A DNA stretch of 14,201 bases. It comes from an uncultured Prevotellaceae bacterium. Its GTDB lineage: Bacteria; Bacteroidota; Bacteroidia; Bacteroidales; Muribaculaceae. The DNA lies in contig CALDIG010000034.1 in assembly GCA_937904375.1 (NCBI GenBank), positions 1 through 14,201 on the forward strand, written 5' to 3'. The position numbers were made by a program, and so were the translations under genes. Shown piece by piece: positions 5,751-13,700 of the stretch. Below the pieces are notes generated by a model that did no database searches, was not told the origin of the DNA, and was given only the letters and a program-made list of their open reading frames with translations. Position 1 is the stretch's first letter, and the number at the start of each line of letters is the position of its first letter.

Positions 5751-5811
5751 TGTGTGAAGATTGTGTTTTAAAGATGTCAATTTTCAATGATATGCAAACG
5801 ATACATTTTTT

Positions 5812-6660
5812 CTAATTGATGCTTATGTTAGAGGGTACAGGAATAGTTTTTCTTATTTCATCGCTTGTGATTATTATATCACAATGCTTCTTTGAATGAT
5901 TGCTAGTCATTCGGTAAACCAGTCCAGTGTGACTCACCTTACATAGATCAAGTAGAGCTTTTGTTTCATAATCTTGTAAGCCTTCTTGGAGTATTGACAT
6001 CTTAAGAAAATCTTTCTGCTTTTTTACTTCACTAAGTGAATACATGCTTTCATCAAGACTAATAGTTATAATAATATTTTCTCTATCAAGACCATAGTTG
6101 GTAATGAACATGCCGTCTTCAATTTTTAATGGTAATGATGCACGTTCTGCTTCTACTTCCATTTCAAGAATCTTGTGTAAAGCTTCATGCGGATTTAAAT
6201 GAAACTTTTCTTTCATTGTTTTCAACTCACTAACTGAGGCTACACTTTCAGTCTTTTTCCCTGCGGCATCAGTATAGACTACTTTCAGACCACATCCTTC
6301 ATTGATTAATTCGTTGATAAAAATATCACCTTGACCATATTCTTGACCATTCATACAAAGAAGAGCCATAACTAACATTTCCTTGAAGTTGTCCTGGTTT
6401 TTCTCAGACAACATAGGATTATTGTTTTTTTCGTTATAATGAATATAATATGTGACATTGTTGTCTTCGAGTTTTATGGCACTAACATATCCAGCACCTC
6501 CAGCAACTGGTATTGGGCAAGATTGATTTGCTTTTTCAATCTGAGCAGCAAAAGGCTCTGTGTTAGTCGTTTTTACTGGCTTACCAATAGTTCTAACAAT
6601 ATTACCTATAATGGCTAGTGCGATAAAAACGCCACCTGCTATTAATAATGCTTTTTTCAT
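5812..6660 (-). CDS. membrane-anchored protein with a duplicated domain, function unknown
   Basis: A 282-residue protein with one N-terminal hydrophobic segment (about 4-22), either a signal anchor or an uncleaved signal, and a large soluble remainder that is probably periplasmic. The soluble part looks like two copies of one domain, about 42-142 and 168-268. Each begins with a short proline motif (CPIP, LPLK), has a strand pair ending in a charged turn (DNNVTYYIHYNE, RENIIITISLDES), an amphipathic helix (FKEMLVMALL, FLKMSILQEGL), and a last strand pair (GLKVVYTDAAGKK, GLVYRMTSNHSKK). Identity between copies is low, so the duplication is old. The start codon overlaps the stop of the small membrane-protein gene upstream (ATGA), implying coupled translation and perhaps a complex. 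I do not recognise a named family. It is the last gene of the accessory run. Confidence 0.8.
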   Translation of the reverse strand: MKKALLIAGGVFIALAIIGNIVRTIGKPVKTTNTEPFAAQIEKANQSCPIPVAGGAGYVSAIKLEDNNVTYYIHYNEKNNNPMLSEKNQDNFKEMLVMALLCMNGQEYGQGDIFINELINEGCGLKVVYTDAAGKKTESVASVSELKTMKEKFHLNPHEALHKILEMEVEAERASLPLKIEDGMFITNYGLDRENIIITISLDESMYSLSEVKKQKDFLKMSILQEGLQDYETKALLDLCKVSHTGLVYRMTSNHSKKHCDIIITSDEIRKTIPVPSNISIN

Positions 6661-6893
6661 GACTGGTTATTCTCTTTTTGGTTATTATTGTTTTTTAATT
6701 TTTTACTACCCCAGAAACATAGCCATGCTGCGGCCAAATAGAATAAGATCACAACTAAGAGTGCACTAAAGGCCTTCATACTGCCAAAATAAATATATGC
6801 ATCACGAGTTATCACATGGCCACCACCGATAATGAGAGTGAATGTAAGTATATATCCCACAATCTTTAATAGTACGCTAAAAAACTTTTTCAT
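6657..6893 (-). CDS. small membrane protein, two transmembrane helices
   Basis: A 78-residue protein with hydrophobic segments at about 4-25 (FSVLLKIVGYILTFTLIIGG) and 39-62 (FSALLVVILFYLAAAWLCFW), then a polar lysine- and asparagine-rich tail. The ATG at 6891-6893 is chosen; a TTG three codons earlier is open but less likely. The tail and the start have the same polarity, so both ends probably face the cytoplasm. It overlaps the next gene by ATGA, which argues for stoichiometric production with that anchored protein. No family is recognised. Confidence 0.75.
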   Translation of the reverse strand: MKKFFSVLLKIVGYILTFTLIIGGGHVITRDAYIYFGSMKAFSALLVVILFYLAAAWLCFWGSKKLKNNNNQKENNQS

Positions 6894-6935
6894 GTTGTTC
6901 AAATTTCTTTAATTAATTGATTATTTTGTTTTTTC

Positions 6936-7550
6936 TCAGCTGATTAAGACACCTGCGAAATCCTGAATTGTAGCATTGCCACGCATCTTAAACATTAGTT
7001 CTCGTGCCATCCAATTGTTGTAATAATCAAACCACACATTGATAAACAAATCATTAAACTGCTTTGTGTCAACACTATCATTTACTAGAATTGTAAACAT
7101 CACATATAATGCTATGCTTACTGATACACTCTCTGGATCCAATGATTTCATGCGCATCTCCTCAGGTATGTTATCCATGTCATTTGCATCTTTATAATGG
7201 GAATATTTGGCTAACATGGAAATCTGGTGGACAAGCAGCGACATGTCGGAACTGCTGTATAGATATTTCATTGCTTGATTGCTACGACTGCTTTCTTTCT
7301 TAGCATAATGTGTCATGTAACGTTTCATCATTCCGGCAAAACGTCCCTGCATTGAATTAGGCTCAACCATATCGGTCAAGAATAGTTTTTTTACAGCAAT
7401 ACACCAGTGGGCATATTGCTCCTGCATCATGCGAAGGTTTAAATCCTCGCTGTAACACGGCATTTGGTCAATCTCCACTTGATTACCCATCATAGATTCA
7501 ATGGTGAAGTCTCCCATAAGCCGACGTTCTATTTCTTGCATTGTTTTCAT
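6936..7550 (-). CDS. Met-rich helical protein, function unknown
   Basis: A 204-residue protein without a signal peptide or clear transmembrane helix. It appears almost wholly alpha-helical. Methionine is unusually frequent, about 23 residues or 11 percent, spread along the chain instead of clustered as in copper-binding proteins. Aromatic residues are frequent near the C-terminus (VWFDYYNNWMARELMF). The ATG at 7548-7550 is used; an earlier in-frame TTG at 7556 is less likely. It lies 42 bp upstream of the two-helix membrane-protein gene and 166 bp downstream of the TPR-protease gene, on the same strand, so it may belong to one transcript with the former. I do not recognise it. Confidence 0.75.
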   Translation of the reverse strand: MKTMQEIERRLMGDFTIESMMGNQVEIDQMPCYSEDLNLRMMQEQYAHWCIAVKKLFLTDMVEPNSMQGRFAGMMKRYMTHYAKKESSRSNQAMKYLYSSSDMSLLVHQISMLAKYSHYKDANDMDNIPEEMRMKSLDPESVSVSIALYVMFTILVNDSVDTKQFNDLFINVWFDYYNNWMARELMFKMRGNATIQDFAGVLIS

Positions 7551-7716
7551 TTTCAATCTTTGTTTTAGTAGTTAATACAATTATTGCTCGTTTTCATAAT
7601 CGTCATTATTACTCCTATCCTTCTCTTTACAAACCAAGAAAAAATGATAATATAGTAATGAGATAAATTCCTATTATATTTCTAATGGTTTTCATCAAAG
7701 ATGTGAGGCTAAAAAG

Positions 7717-9759
7717 CTACTGAGTTATTTTAAGAACATTCTTAGAGTTGTCAATTTCTATTTTTCCAAGTCTTGCAAGTACACTTTGTCCAAGCAAGAG
7801 AGGCGCTTTTTGATTTCTTACAACAGATGCTCGAATGTTGTTAAGTTCCAGACCTCCAAAATTGACTTTTTTGATAATAAATACTGTGCCAACACTAACA
7901 TTTCCATTGGCGTCTATATATTTTTGGCTACCTATAACATCGTTCTTAGATAAATAGCCATTTTTCATCATAAATGTAGCCTCCACCATTGAAATCGTCA
8001 CATCGCTTGCTCCTGTGTCAAAAACAAAATGAAGAGGCAGGCCGTTAATTTGGCATTTCACTTTGCAAATGCCATCCTCTTTAGTGAAAGGGACTTCGAT
8101 GATAACAGCTTCTTTTTTTGCTGTAGCATTATTTTGCTCATTGGTTGTTGATTTCCAGGAAGATTTGTATTTCATTATGAGTTCTTTGAATTCATTGGTC
8201 TCACGCAAAAAATCCATGTCATCGTCTTGCTCAATGTGAGCAAACCGCCTGAAGCCAAGTTCAAGAGACTTTTCCAAATACTTTAGAGCATTAGCTTTAT
8301 CCTTCATGCGAGAGTATAAGCATGCCGCATCATAATAGTTGCCTGCGTCGGTAGTATCCTTTAATATAATCCTCTCTATTGCGGCAATAGCTTTCTCTTT
8401 TTCACCTAACCCCAGAAATGCGTAAGGAATGCATTCATATTTTTCGGGAGAGTCTTCAATCTCTATTATTTTTTTGTAGTCGGCTACTGCCAGCTCTGTT
8501 TTATTTTGTTTCATGTATATGTTGGCCCTAGTCATGTAGGAATAAGTATAGTCGGGGTCTAAAACTATAGACATAGAGAGGTCTTCTAATGCGCCTTCAG
8601 GATCACCAGATATGTCTTTATACCATCCGCGTCGATAATATCCAAATTCGTAATCGGGTTGTGTTGTTAAAACGTAATCCCATTCTGAAATCGCCGACTG
8701 AATATCTCCCATCTCATAAATAATATCGGCTTTTAGTGCGTTATACGAAACAACGGTACTGTCCAAACTCAGAGCTTGATTAATACTATTCAATGCTTCT
8801 TCGTAGCTATCAAGTTCATATTGGCACATTGACATTCTATAATAGAAAATTGGTGACAAGTCTTTATCTATTGCCAATTTATAGCAATCTATTGCTTTTT
8901 CAAGAAGATTATTCTGATCATAAATAATCCCCAAAATATAGGGCCAAGTTGCTTCATGAGGCTGTTTTGCTGATTGAACCTTAATTTTGGAAACCAGCAT
9001 TGAAAAGGCGGGGTCTTTAAGTGTAGTTGCCAAATATAAAGCTTTACTATCCCAATCTATAGCCAGTGCTTTGATAATGTCATCAGTTGCCTCAACCCAT
9101 TTCTCTTTAGCGATATAGGCTTCTGCTCTGAAAGAGTACCCCGACGAGTAGTCACTCATCAATTTTGTCACATGGTCAAAATGCTTAATTGCGTCATCCC
9201 ATCTTTTTTGGGCATTGGCATTTCTTCCCAGTCCCATGTGCCCCATAATGTCACCTGGATTTAGTTCTACCATTTTGAGATAGTCAGCATCAGCCAAATC
9301 GTATCTTTCAAGTTCAAAATAGATTTGAGCTCGTTTCTCATAAAGGTCACTATCATCAGGGTTGACCTTTATAGCTGTTGTAAAATCAGACATGGCTTTG
9401 ACTGTATCTCCGAGATTAAGGTAAACATCTGCTCTTGTTGAATATGCAAATGTTACAAATTCCACATCTTTTTTGGGGAGCAATTTAATGGCCATATTTG
9501 CTGCATTGAGTGCACGACCATAGTCTTTTTCACTATTTCTTAACATAGCAATCCATGAGAAAGAATAACCATTCTTTGGGTTTTCTTGCAAATCCCTAAT
9601 AAAATAATCTATAGCCTCATCTTTGTTTTCATTATGCACTGCCTCGACACCTCTCAAATAATTATATGAAGTGGGGCGATTGTTTTTCTTGTTTTCGGCT
9701 GATGCGAAGAACGCCACTGCGAGAATTAGAATAAGACATAAATGTTTTATCTGTATCAT
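7717..9759 (-). CDS. exported TPR protein with C-terminal retropepsin-like aspartic protease
   Basis: A 680-residue protein with three parts. Residues 1-21 form a signal peptide (hydrophobic LCLILILAVAFFASA, cleavage near ASA|EN). About eleven TPR-type helical pairs follow from 31 to 530; clear units include 105-137, 139-171, 272-303, 337-370 and 405-438. After a polar linker (534-552), residues 553-680 form a retroviral-type aspartic protease domain with FDTGAS at 580-585 (catalytic Asp581) and the partner motif LLLGQSVLARLG at 654-665. Such domains carry one aspartate each and act as dimers. The protein should act in the periplasm or on the envelope. The TPR array presumably selects partners or substrates. 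It lies downstream of the zinc-site lipoprotein gene with a 147-bp gap that holds a small palindrome. Domain calls are firm; substrate and role are unknown. Confidence 0.9.
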   Translation of the reverse strand: MIQIKHLCLILILAVAFFASAENKKNNRPTSYNYLRGVEAVHNENKDEAIDYFIRDLQENPKNGYSFSWIAMLRNSEKDYGRALNAANMAIKLLPKKDVEFVTFAYSTRADVYLNLGDTVKAMSDFTTAIKVNPDDSDLYEKRAQIYFELERYDLADADYLKMVELNPGDIMGHMGLGRNANAQKRWDDAIKHFDHVTKLMSDYSSGYSFRAEAYIAKEKWVEATDDIIKALAIDWDSKALYLATTLKDPAFSMLVSKIKVQSAKQPHEATWPYILGIIYDQNNLLEKAIDCYKLAIDKDLSPIFYYRMSMCQYELDSYEEALNSINQALSLDSTVVSYNALKADIIYEMGDIQSAISEWDYVLTTQPDYEFGYYRRGWYKDISGDPEGALEDLSMSIVLDPDYTYSYMTRANIYMKQNKTELAVADYKKIIEIEDSPEKYECIPYAFLGLGEKEKAIAAIERIILKDTTDAGNYYDAACLYSRMKDKANALKYLEKSLELGFRRFAHIEQDDDMDFLRETNEFKELIMKYKSSWKSTTNEQNNATAKKEAVIIEVPFTKEDGICKVKCQINGLPLHFVFDTGASDVTISMVEATFMMKNGYLSKNDVIGSQKYIDANGNVSVGTVFIIKKVNFGGLELNNIRASVVRNQKAPLLLGQSVLARLGKIEIDNSKNVLKITQ

Positions 9760-9827
9760 AACTTTATTAATTTGATTAATAGTAGATTACAGTTCTTTAA
9801 AGACTCATTATATTAAATTCGTTTGTC

Positions 9828-9843
9828 TATGATGATTATCATA
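9828..9843. promoter_or_regulatory. small palindrome upstream of the TPR-protease gene
   Basis: TATGAT and ATCATA are 6-bp arms around GATT in the 147-bp gap before the protease gene. It resembles a partial Fur-type box, but AT-rich sequence makes this common by chance. No consensus promoter was found in the same gap. Confidence 0.22.
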
Positions 9844-9906
9844 TATGTAATATTTATAGATTTTAGTTTGAATTAAACCATTGAACTTACATTTGTCGCT
9901 TTTGCA

Positions 9907-10218
9907 TCATTTGTAGCACCAGCTACATGGTGTCCTTCCTATTTTCTTGGCCTGTTCTATAGACATAGCCTTTATTTCTTTGGAGCATGAATTAAGACCA
10001 CGACAGCTGGAAGTTTTATGAAATCGTTTAGACTGAGGGCCGGTGCAGATATATACTGTCTCATTTGAGACTTCAACTTGTAGATAAGTGTAATTTTGTG
10101 GAATAGTAGCAGCGTAAACTTGGCTAACCCCGTGATTATCTATATGACTAGTGTCTTGGCTGTCGTTGCAAGCTGTTAAAATAATAGCCAGGCCAAAGAG
10201 AAATAATGCTTTTTTCAT
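9907..10218 (-). CDS. small lipoprotein with a putative zinc site
   Basis: A 103-residue lipoprotein with lipobox LTAC (lipidated Cys17). After a polar linker, residues 55-101 follow the pattern VYIC...FHKTSSC...AKKIGRTPCSWC. This matches the small cysteine motif often seen at the C-terminus of secreted nucleases and competence-type proteins (YH-x4-C, then A-x2-G-x2-PC-x2-C). Likely metal ligands are His67, Cys72, Cys98 and Cys101. Cys58 and Cys78 are extra and could form a disulfide. Here the motif is the whole mature domain rather than an add-on to an enzyme. The gene lies 27 bp after a tiny membrane-protein gene, probably in one transcript. Metal binding is inferred from the pattern; the role is unknown. 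Confidence 0.8.
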   Translation of the reverse strand: MKKALFLFGLAIILTACNDSQDTSHIDNHGVSQVYAATIPQNYTYLQVEVSNETVYICTGPQSKRFHKTSSCRGLNSCSKEIKAMSIEQAKKIGRTPCSWCYK

Positions 10219-10245
10219 GTTTTTGTTGTTTTAGTTGATGTTTGT

Positions 10246-10437
10246 TTACCAAATGAAGAATATCCATAGGAAACCTTTTATCTCGGCCAATAGGGTATCG
10301 ATGAAAATAATCTGAATTATTGAATCGTCGCTTCTGCAATAATCAATAAAGAATACAAAGCTCATGATTTGACTTATAATAAAATATGCCCACATAAGAA
10401 ATCCTAGGATTCCGCTTAAAGTGTCGTTACGGTCCAT
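10246..10437 (-). CDS. 63-residue membrane microprotein
   Basis: Starts at the ATG at 10435-10437. Hydrophobic segments lie at about 8-31 (SGILGFLMWAYFIISQIMSFVFF) and 40-62, separated by a short charged loop with Cys34, Arg35, Asp37 and Asp38. No signal for cleavage is seen. It follows another tiny membrane-protein gene by 12 bp and precedes the zinc-site lipoprotein gene by 27 bp. An overlapping minus-strand frame (10148-10339) was judged a shadow. No family is recognised; existence as a gene rests on the ATG start, the tight spacing and the protein-like hydrophobic pattern. Confidence 0.6.
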   Translation of the reverse strand: MDRNDTLSGILGFLMWAYFIISQIMSFVFFIDYCRSDDSIIQIIFIDTLLAEIKGFLWIFFIW

Positions 10438-10449
10438 ATTCTAATGATG

Positions 10450-10599
10450 TTAAGCGTTTATACCTCCAATGAGCAGAGCCACCCAAGCTGCCACTATAAA
10501 TTTTCCTAATAGTCCGGCTTTGAAAAACATCTCCAAAGGCCACATTGGGCCAAGTATAACTGCCAAGATGACGTAGATAATAATTGCTAATGTCAACAT
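10450..10599 (-). CDS. 49-residue membrane microprotein
   Basis: The ATG at 10597-10599 starts a protein with two hydrophobic segments, MLTLAIIIYVILAVILG and GKFIVAAWVALLIGG, joined by PMWPLEMFFKAGLL. An upstream in-frame TTG at 10641 would add 14 polar residues but is less likely, and the bases before the ATG have the A-rich make-up usual for this phylum. It is the first gene after the CHAT gene terminator and probably opens the small-gene operon. The GPMWP motif between helices gives it a recognisable pattern, but I cannot name the family. Confidence 0.6.
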   Translation of the reverse strand: MLTLAIIIYVILAVILGPMWPLEMFFKAGLLGKFIVAAWVALLIGGINA

Positions 10600-10639
10600 A
10601 GTTGTATTGATTTTAGAAGTTAATAATAAATCTTGTTTC

Positions 10640-10669
10640 AACCTTTATGACAAATGCTCAACAAAGGTT
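10640..10669. promoter_or_regulatory. inverted repeat upstream of the small membrane-protein genes
   Basis: AACCTTT (10640-10646) and AAAGGTT (10663-10669) are perfect 7-bp arms around 16 bases, between the CHAT terminator and the 49-residue gene. It could be an operator or the stem of a leader RNA. A near-match to the -7 element (AACCTTTG on the minus strand) overlaps the right arm. Confidence 0.3.
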
Positions 10670-10679
10670 AACAGCCAAA

Positions 10680-10713
10680 ATAAAAAAAGTGGAGATTATT
10701 TTCGAATCTCCAC
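10680..10713 (-). terminator. intrinsic terminator of the TPR-CHAT gene
   Basis: GTGGAGATT (10689-10697) and AATCTCCAC (10705-10713) form a perfect 9-bp stem with a 7-base loop. On the minus strand seven T follow the stem. It lies about 30 bp past the CHAT stop codon, so the CHAT gene is probably transcribed alone or as the end of a unit. Confidence 0.9.
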
Positions 10714-10742
10714 GATTATGGTATATGTAATTGGCTATGTCT

Positions 10743-13700
10743 TTAATCTAAAGCATCCAAGAGGATGAAGGCGGTCCAGTAAGACGGGTCATTAAACAGG
10801 AGCACACCATTCTCGTCTTTATATTCTCTAATAAACTTTTGGGCAAGTTTAAATGACTTTTGCTTGCTTTGACCTGAGATATAATTGCGATAAAATTCGG
10901 TCATGAACAATCTGGAGGATAAGTCGTCCACCTTCCACAGACTCATTAATATGCTACATGCTCCGGCTTTCTTGAAGCCTCGTTGCAGGCCGAACACACC
11001 GTCACCCTTGATTTCGCCCAGGCCAGTTTGGCACGCCGAGAGCGTCAGCAGGTCAAGGCCGTGCAGGTCAAGGTTGGATATCTCCTGGGCGGTGAGCACC
11101 CCATCTTCCACGCCGGCAGGGATCTCCACGCCATCAAAGGTGTTCTGCGCACCAGCAAACAGCAGCCCGCTACGCGTCATGGCTTTGTCTTCGATGTAGC
11201 GCGGTCGGTCATCACCCATCTGCAAGAAGCGCAATTTGTCTCTCTCATATTTGCTCTCGGCGGCCGACTCGCTCCAGTAGAAGCCGTGTGTGGAAATATG
11301 GAGAATTCGCTTTTTCTTGCCTGACAAGTCCTTGAGAGACGCCTCAGTGGCATCAATGCCAGTCAATGAATCAACCGGGATATTGTTGTTTTTCAAGATT
11401 GTCACAATATCATTAGCCTCCAAGAGAGTGCTATAAAGATATTTCCAATTAGTGCCACGACAGTTAGTAGAATCAGGATCAAAGCCAAGATAAGTATATA
11501 AATATTCTTTATCTGTCCTTGGTGTTCCCATGTTTGCCACATCGGTTTTATACTCGATGCCGCCATACACCACAGCACCGCTCGATTTTGTCTCGCTGCG
11601 GTTTATGGCCAACTCTCGGGTAGAGGACAGGCGGTAGAGGTTGAACCGGTCGCCCATCATGCCGCTGTTAGACCAGTGTGGCATCGACTCGATGGCAATG
11701 TTGTATAGTTCCCCACTCGGAGAGAAGTAGATGTTCTCAACGCCTTCAAGTTCATCGGCCATCTTCCCCCACACCAGCTTGCTTAACTCGGAACTCTCGT
11801 AGTAGCTGGATTTGATGGATTTCAGCTCATTCTCCTCAAAGAGTGTTACCATGTGAGGCGCATCATAGCCCTTTCTCACCGTCAAGGCAATATACATCGT
11901 GCTATCGGAATTCAGAACCGGGAACGACAGGAACTCCACGGCCACATCCTTGTCACTGAGCTTGTCCTGCACATCTTTCCATGTCAGCTTCAAGTTGTGC
12001 ATAAAATCGCCGTAGGTTTTTGACATGTGCACCAACTCCATTTCTAACTTCTCTGCAACATTTTCCAGCGAGTCGGTGCTGACATGCCGTTCAGCAATAG
12101 GCTTCTCATATAGCTTGTTAAGCCAAGCACGTGTAGTCTGCAACTGTTCAAACTTCTTTACTGCCTCCACATCACCACTTTCCAAAATCAGCTTTCGCAT
12201 ATCGGTCTCGGCCGACAATAGGAGGCCTTTGGCAAACAAGCATGACTTGTCATAAAGTAAATGTGTATCTTTTATAATTCCCTTAGAAAAGGAAACTTGT
12301 GGCAAAATTTCTTGAAATTGTTCTGAGCTTTTAGACCAAAAAGAATTTCGTTGTGTGGTATTTATGCTACTCAAAGTGGACAACAATAATTGTTGTTGCA
12401 TGTTAGCAAATATTTCAAAGGTATTAAGTGCAGCTTCTTTATCATTCAAAAGCCATTGACACATTGCAATTGAATAATAGGCCTTTGCTATTAAGTAATG
12501 TTGGTTGTGTAATAACTGTTGTCTTATTCTTAGTGCATCTTCTTCAATACTTAATGCTGTTGCAAAATTTCCCTCAAGAATCTCACAAGCTGAAATATTT
12601 TCTAAAGTTGCCGCATATTCTAAATTGTTACGACTTAGTATTTTTTCTTGCGTGGATAATATTTCGTTAAGAATGTGTTTCGCCTCTAAATAGTTTCCCT
12701 TCATTAAAGAAAGGACAGCAAGATTCATATAAGTTCGCAGTGTGGCTGGATGATTCTTTCCCATCATTTCTTTTTGATAATCATAAATCTTTTGCATCAT
12801 AGCAAAGCCATCATTGCCTGGATTTATAAGCAAATAATTATTCAAACACGAATAATAAGCATTGATATTTTCGGAACTCTGCACTACGGGCAAAGCAGAT
12901 TCCAACAAATGTTTGGCTTTTTCATTGTCACCCAAAGCAATATAGCAATTCGCCATTTGTATATCAATAAACACCATTAATGCCTGGTTTGTAACTTCAG
13001 TATCAGTTTGTAGAGATTTAATTTGTTCATAGGTCATCATGGCCTTAGAAATTTCTCCTAAATTAAAATAACAGATGGCAAAATTGTTCAAACAAGAAAT
13101 ATATGCACTTCCATGTATATCAATTTCATCAAGTAGCTCCATTGCTTGAGACAGCAAATCAATAGATGAATAGTAATCAGTCATGCCCATTAAGCATAAA
13201 CTCTTACATATCAGGCTTGATGCATAATCCAAGACCCATAAGTCTTTATTACTTGGATTTCTACTTATTGTGGTGGTTACAAGACGAATGACATCATCAT
13301 ACTTTGAAATAGCAGCGTTGAAATCTCCATCAAGATAATCGCAAGTGGCCAAGCCTGATAGTAGCTCAATTTGTTCTGCTTCTGAGATGCTTTGTTTATA
13401 TTCCTTTAAAACATCTCCATATATCTCTTTTGCTCTGCCAGTCAATCTGATGTCCTTATAGGAATCTGCTAATCTAATTAGATATTCTCTGCGTGTCTCC
13501 TCGTCCCAATCAGAAAGTTCTAACATTATAGTGTAGGCTTCAATTTGTTTGAGTTTGCTTGTAATTATAGTATTGTTTTTGTTGATAATCTCAATAAGCG
13601 ATTCGTCCATTAAAGATAATGCGAGCGACAAAGGATCTTCGCTAAATTCAATATCAAAAGCAACTTTTTTGTCAAAAAGTTCAATTGCTTCTTTTTGCCT

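Noticed and set aside
6894..6902. TTG start adding three codons to the two-helix membrane protein (similar TTG options at 7556, 10641 and 14102)
   Set aside because: In each case a nearby ATG gives a complete protein with better start context, so the TTG is probably just the edge of the open frame.
10148..10339. Minus-strand frame overlapping both the lipoprotein and the 63-residue membrane protein genes
   Set aside because: It is a shifted frame across two better-supported genes and yields a basic, low-complexity peptide with no hydrophobic or domain pattern.
10903..11324. Plus-strand open frames opposite the CHAT domain
   Set aside because: They lie opposite the catalytic region of an intact CHAT domain and arise from its high G+C content.
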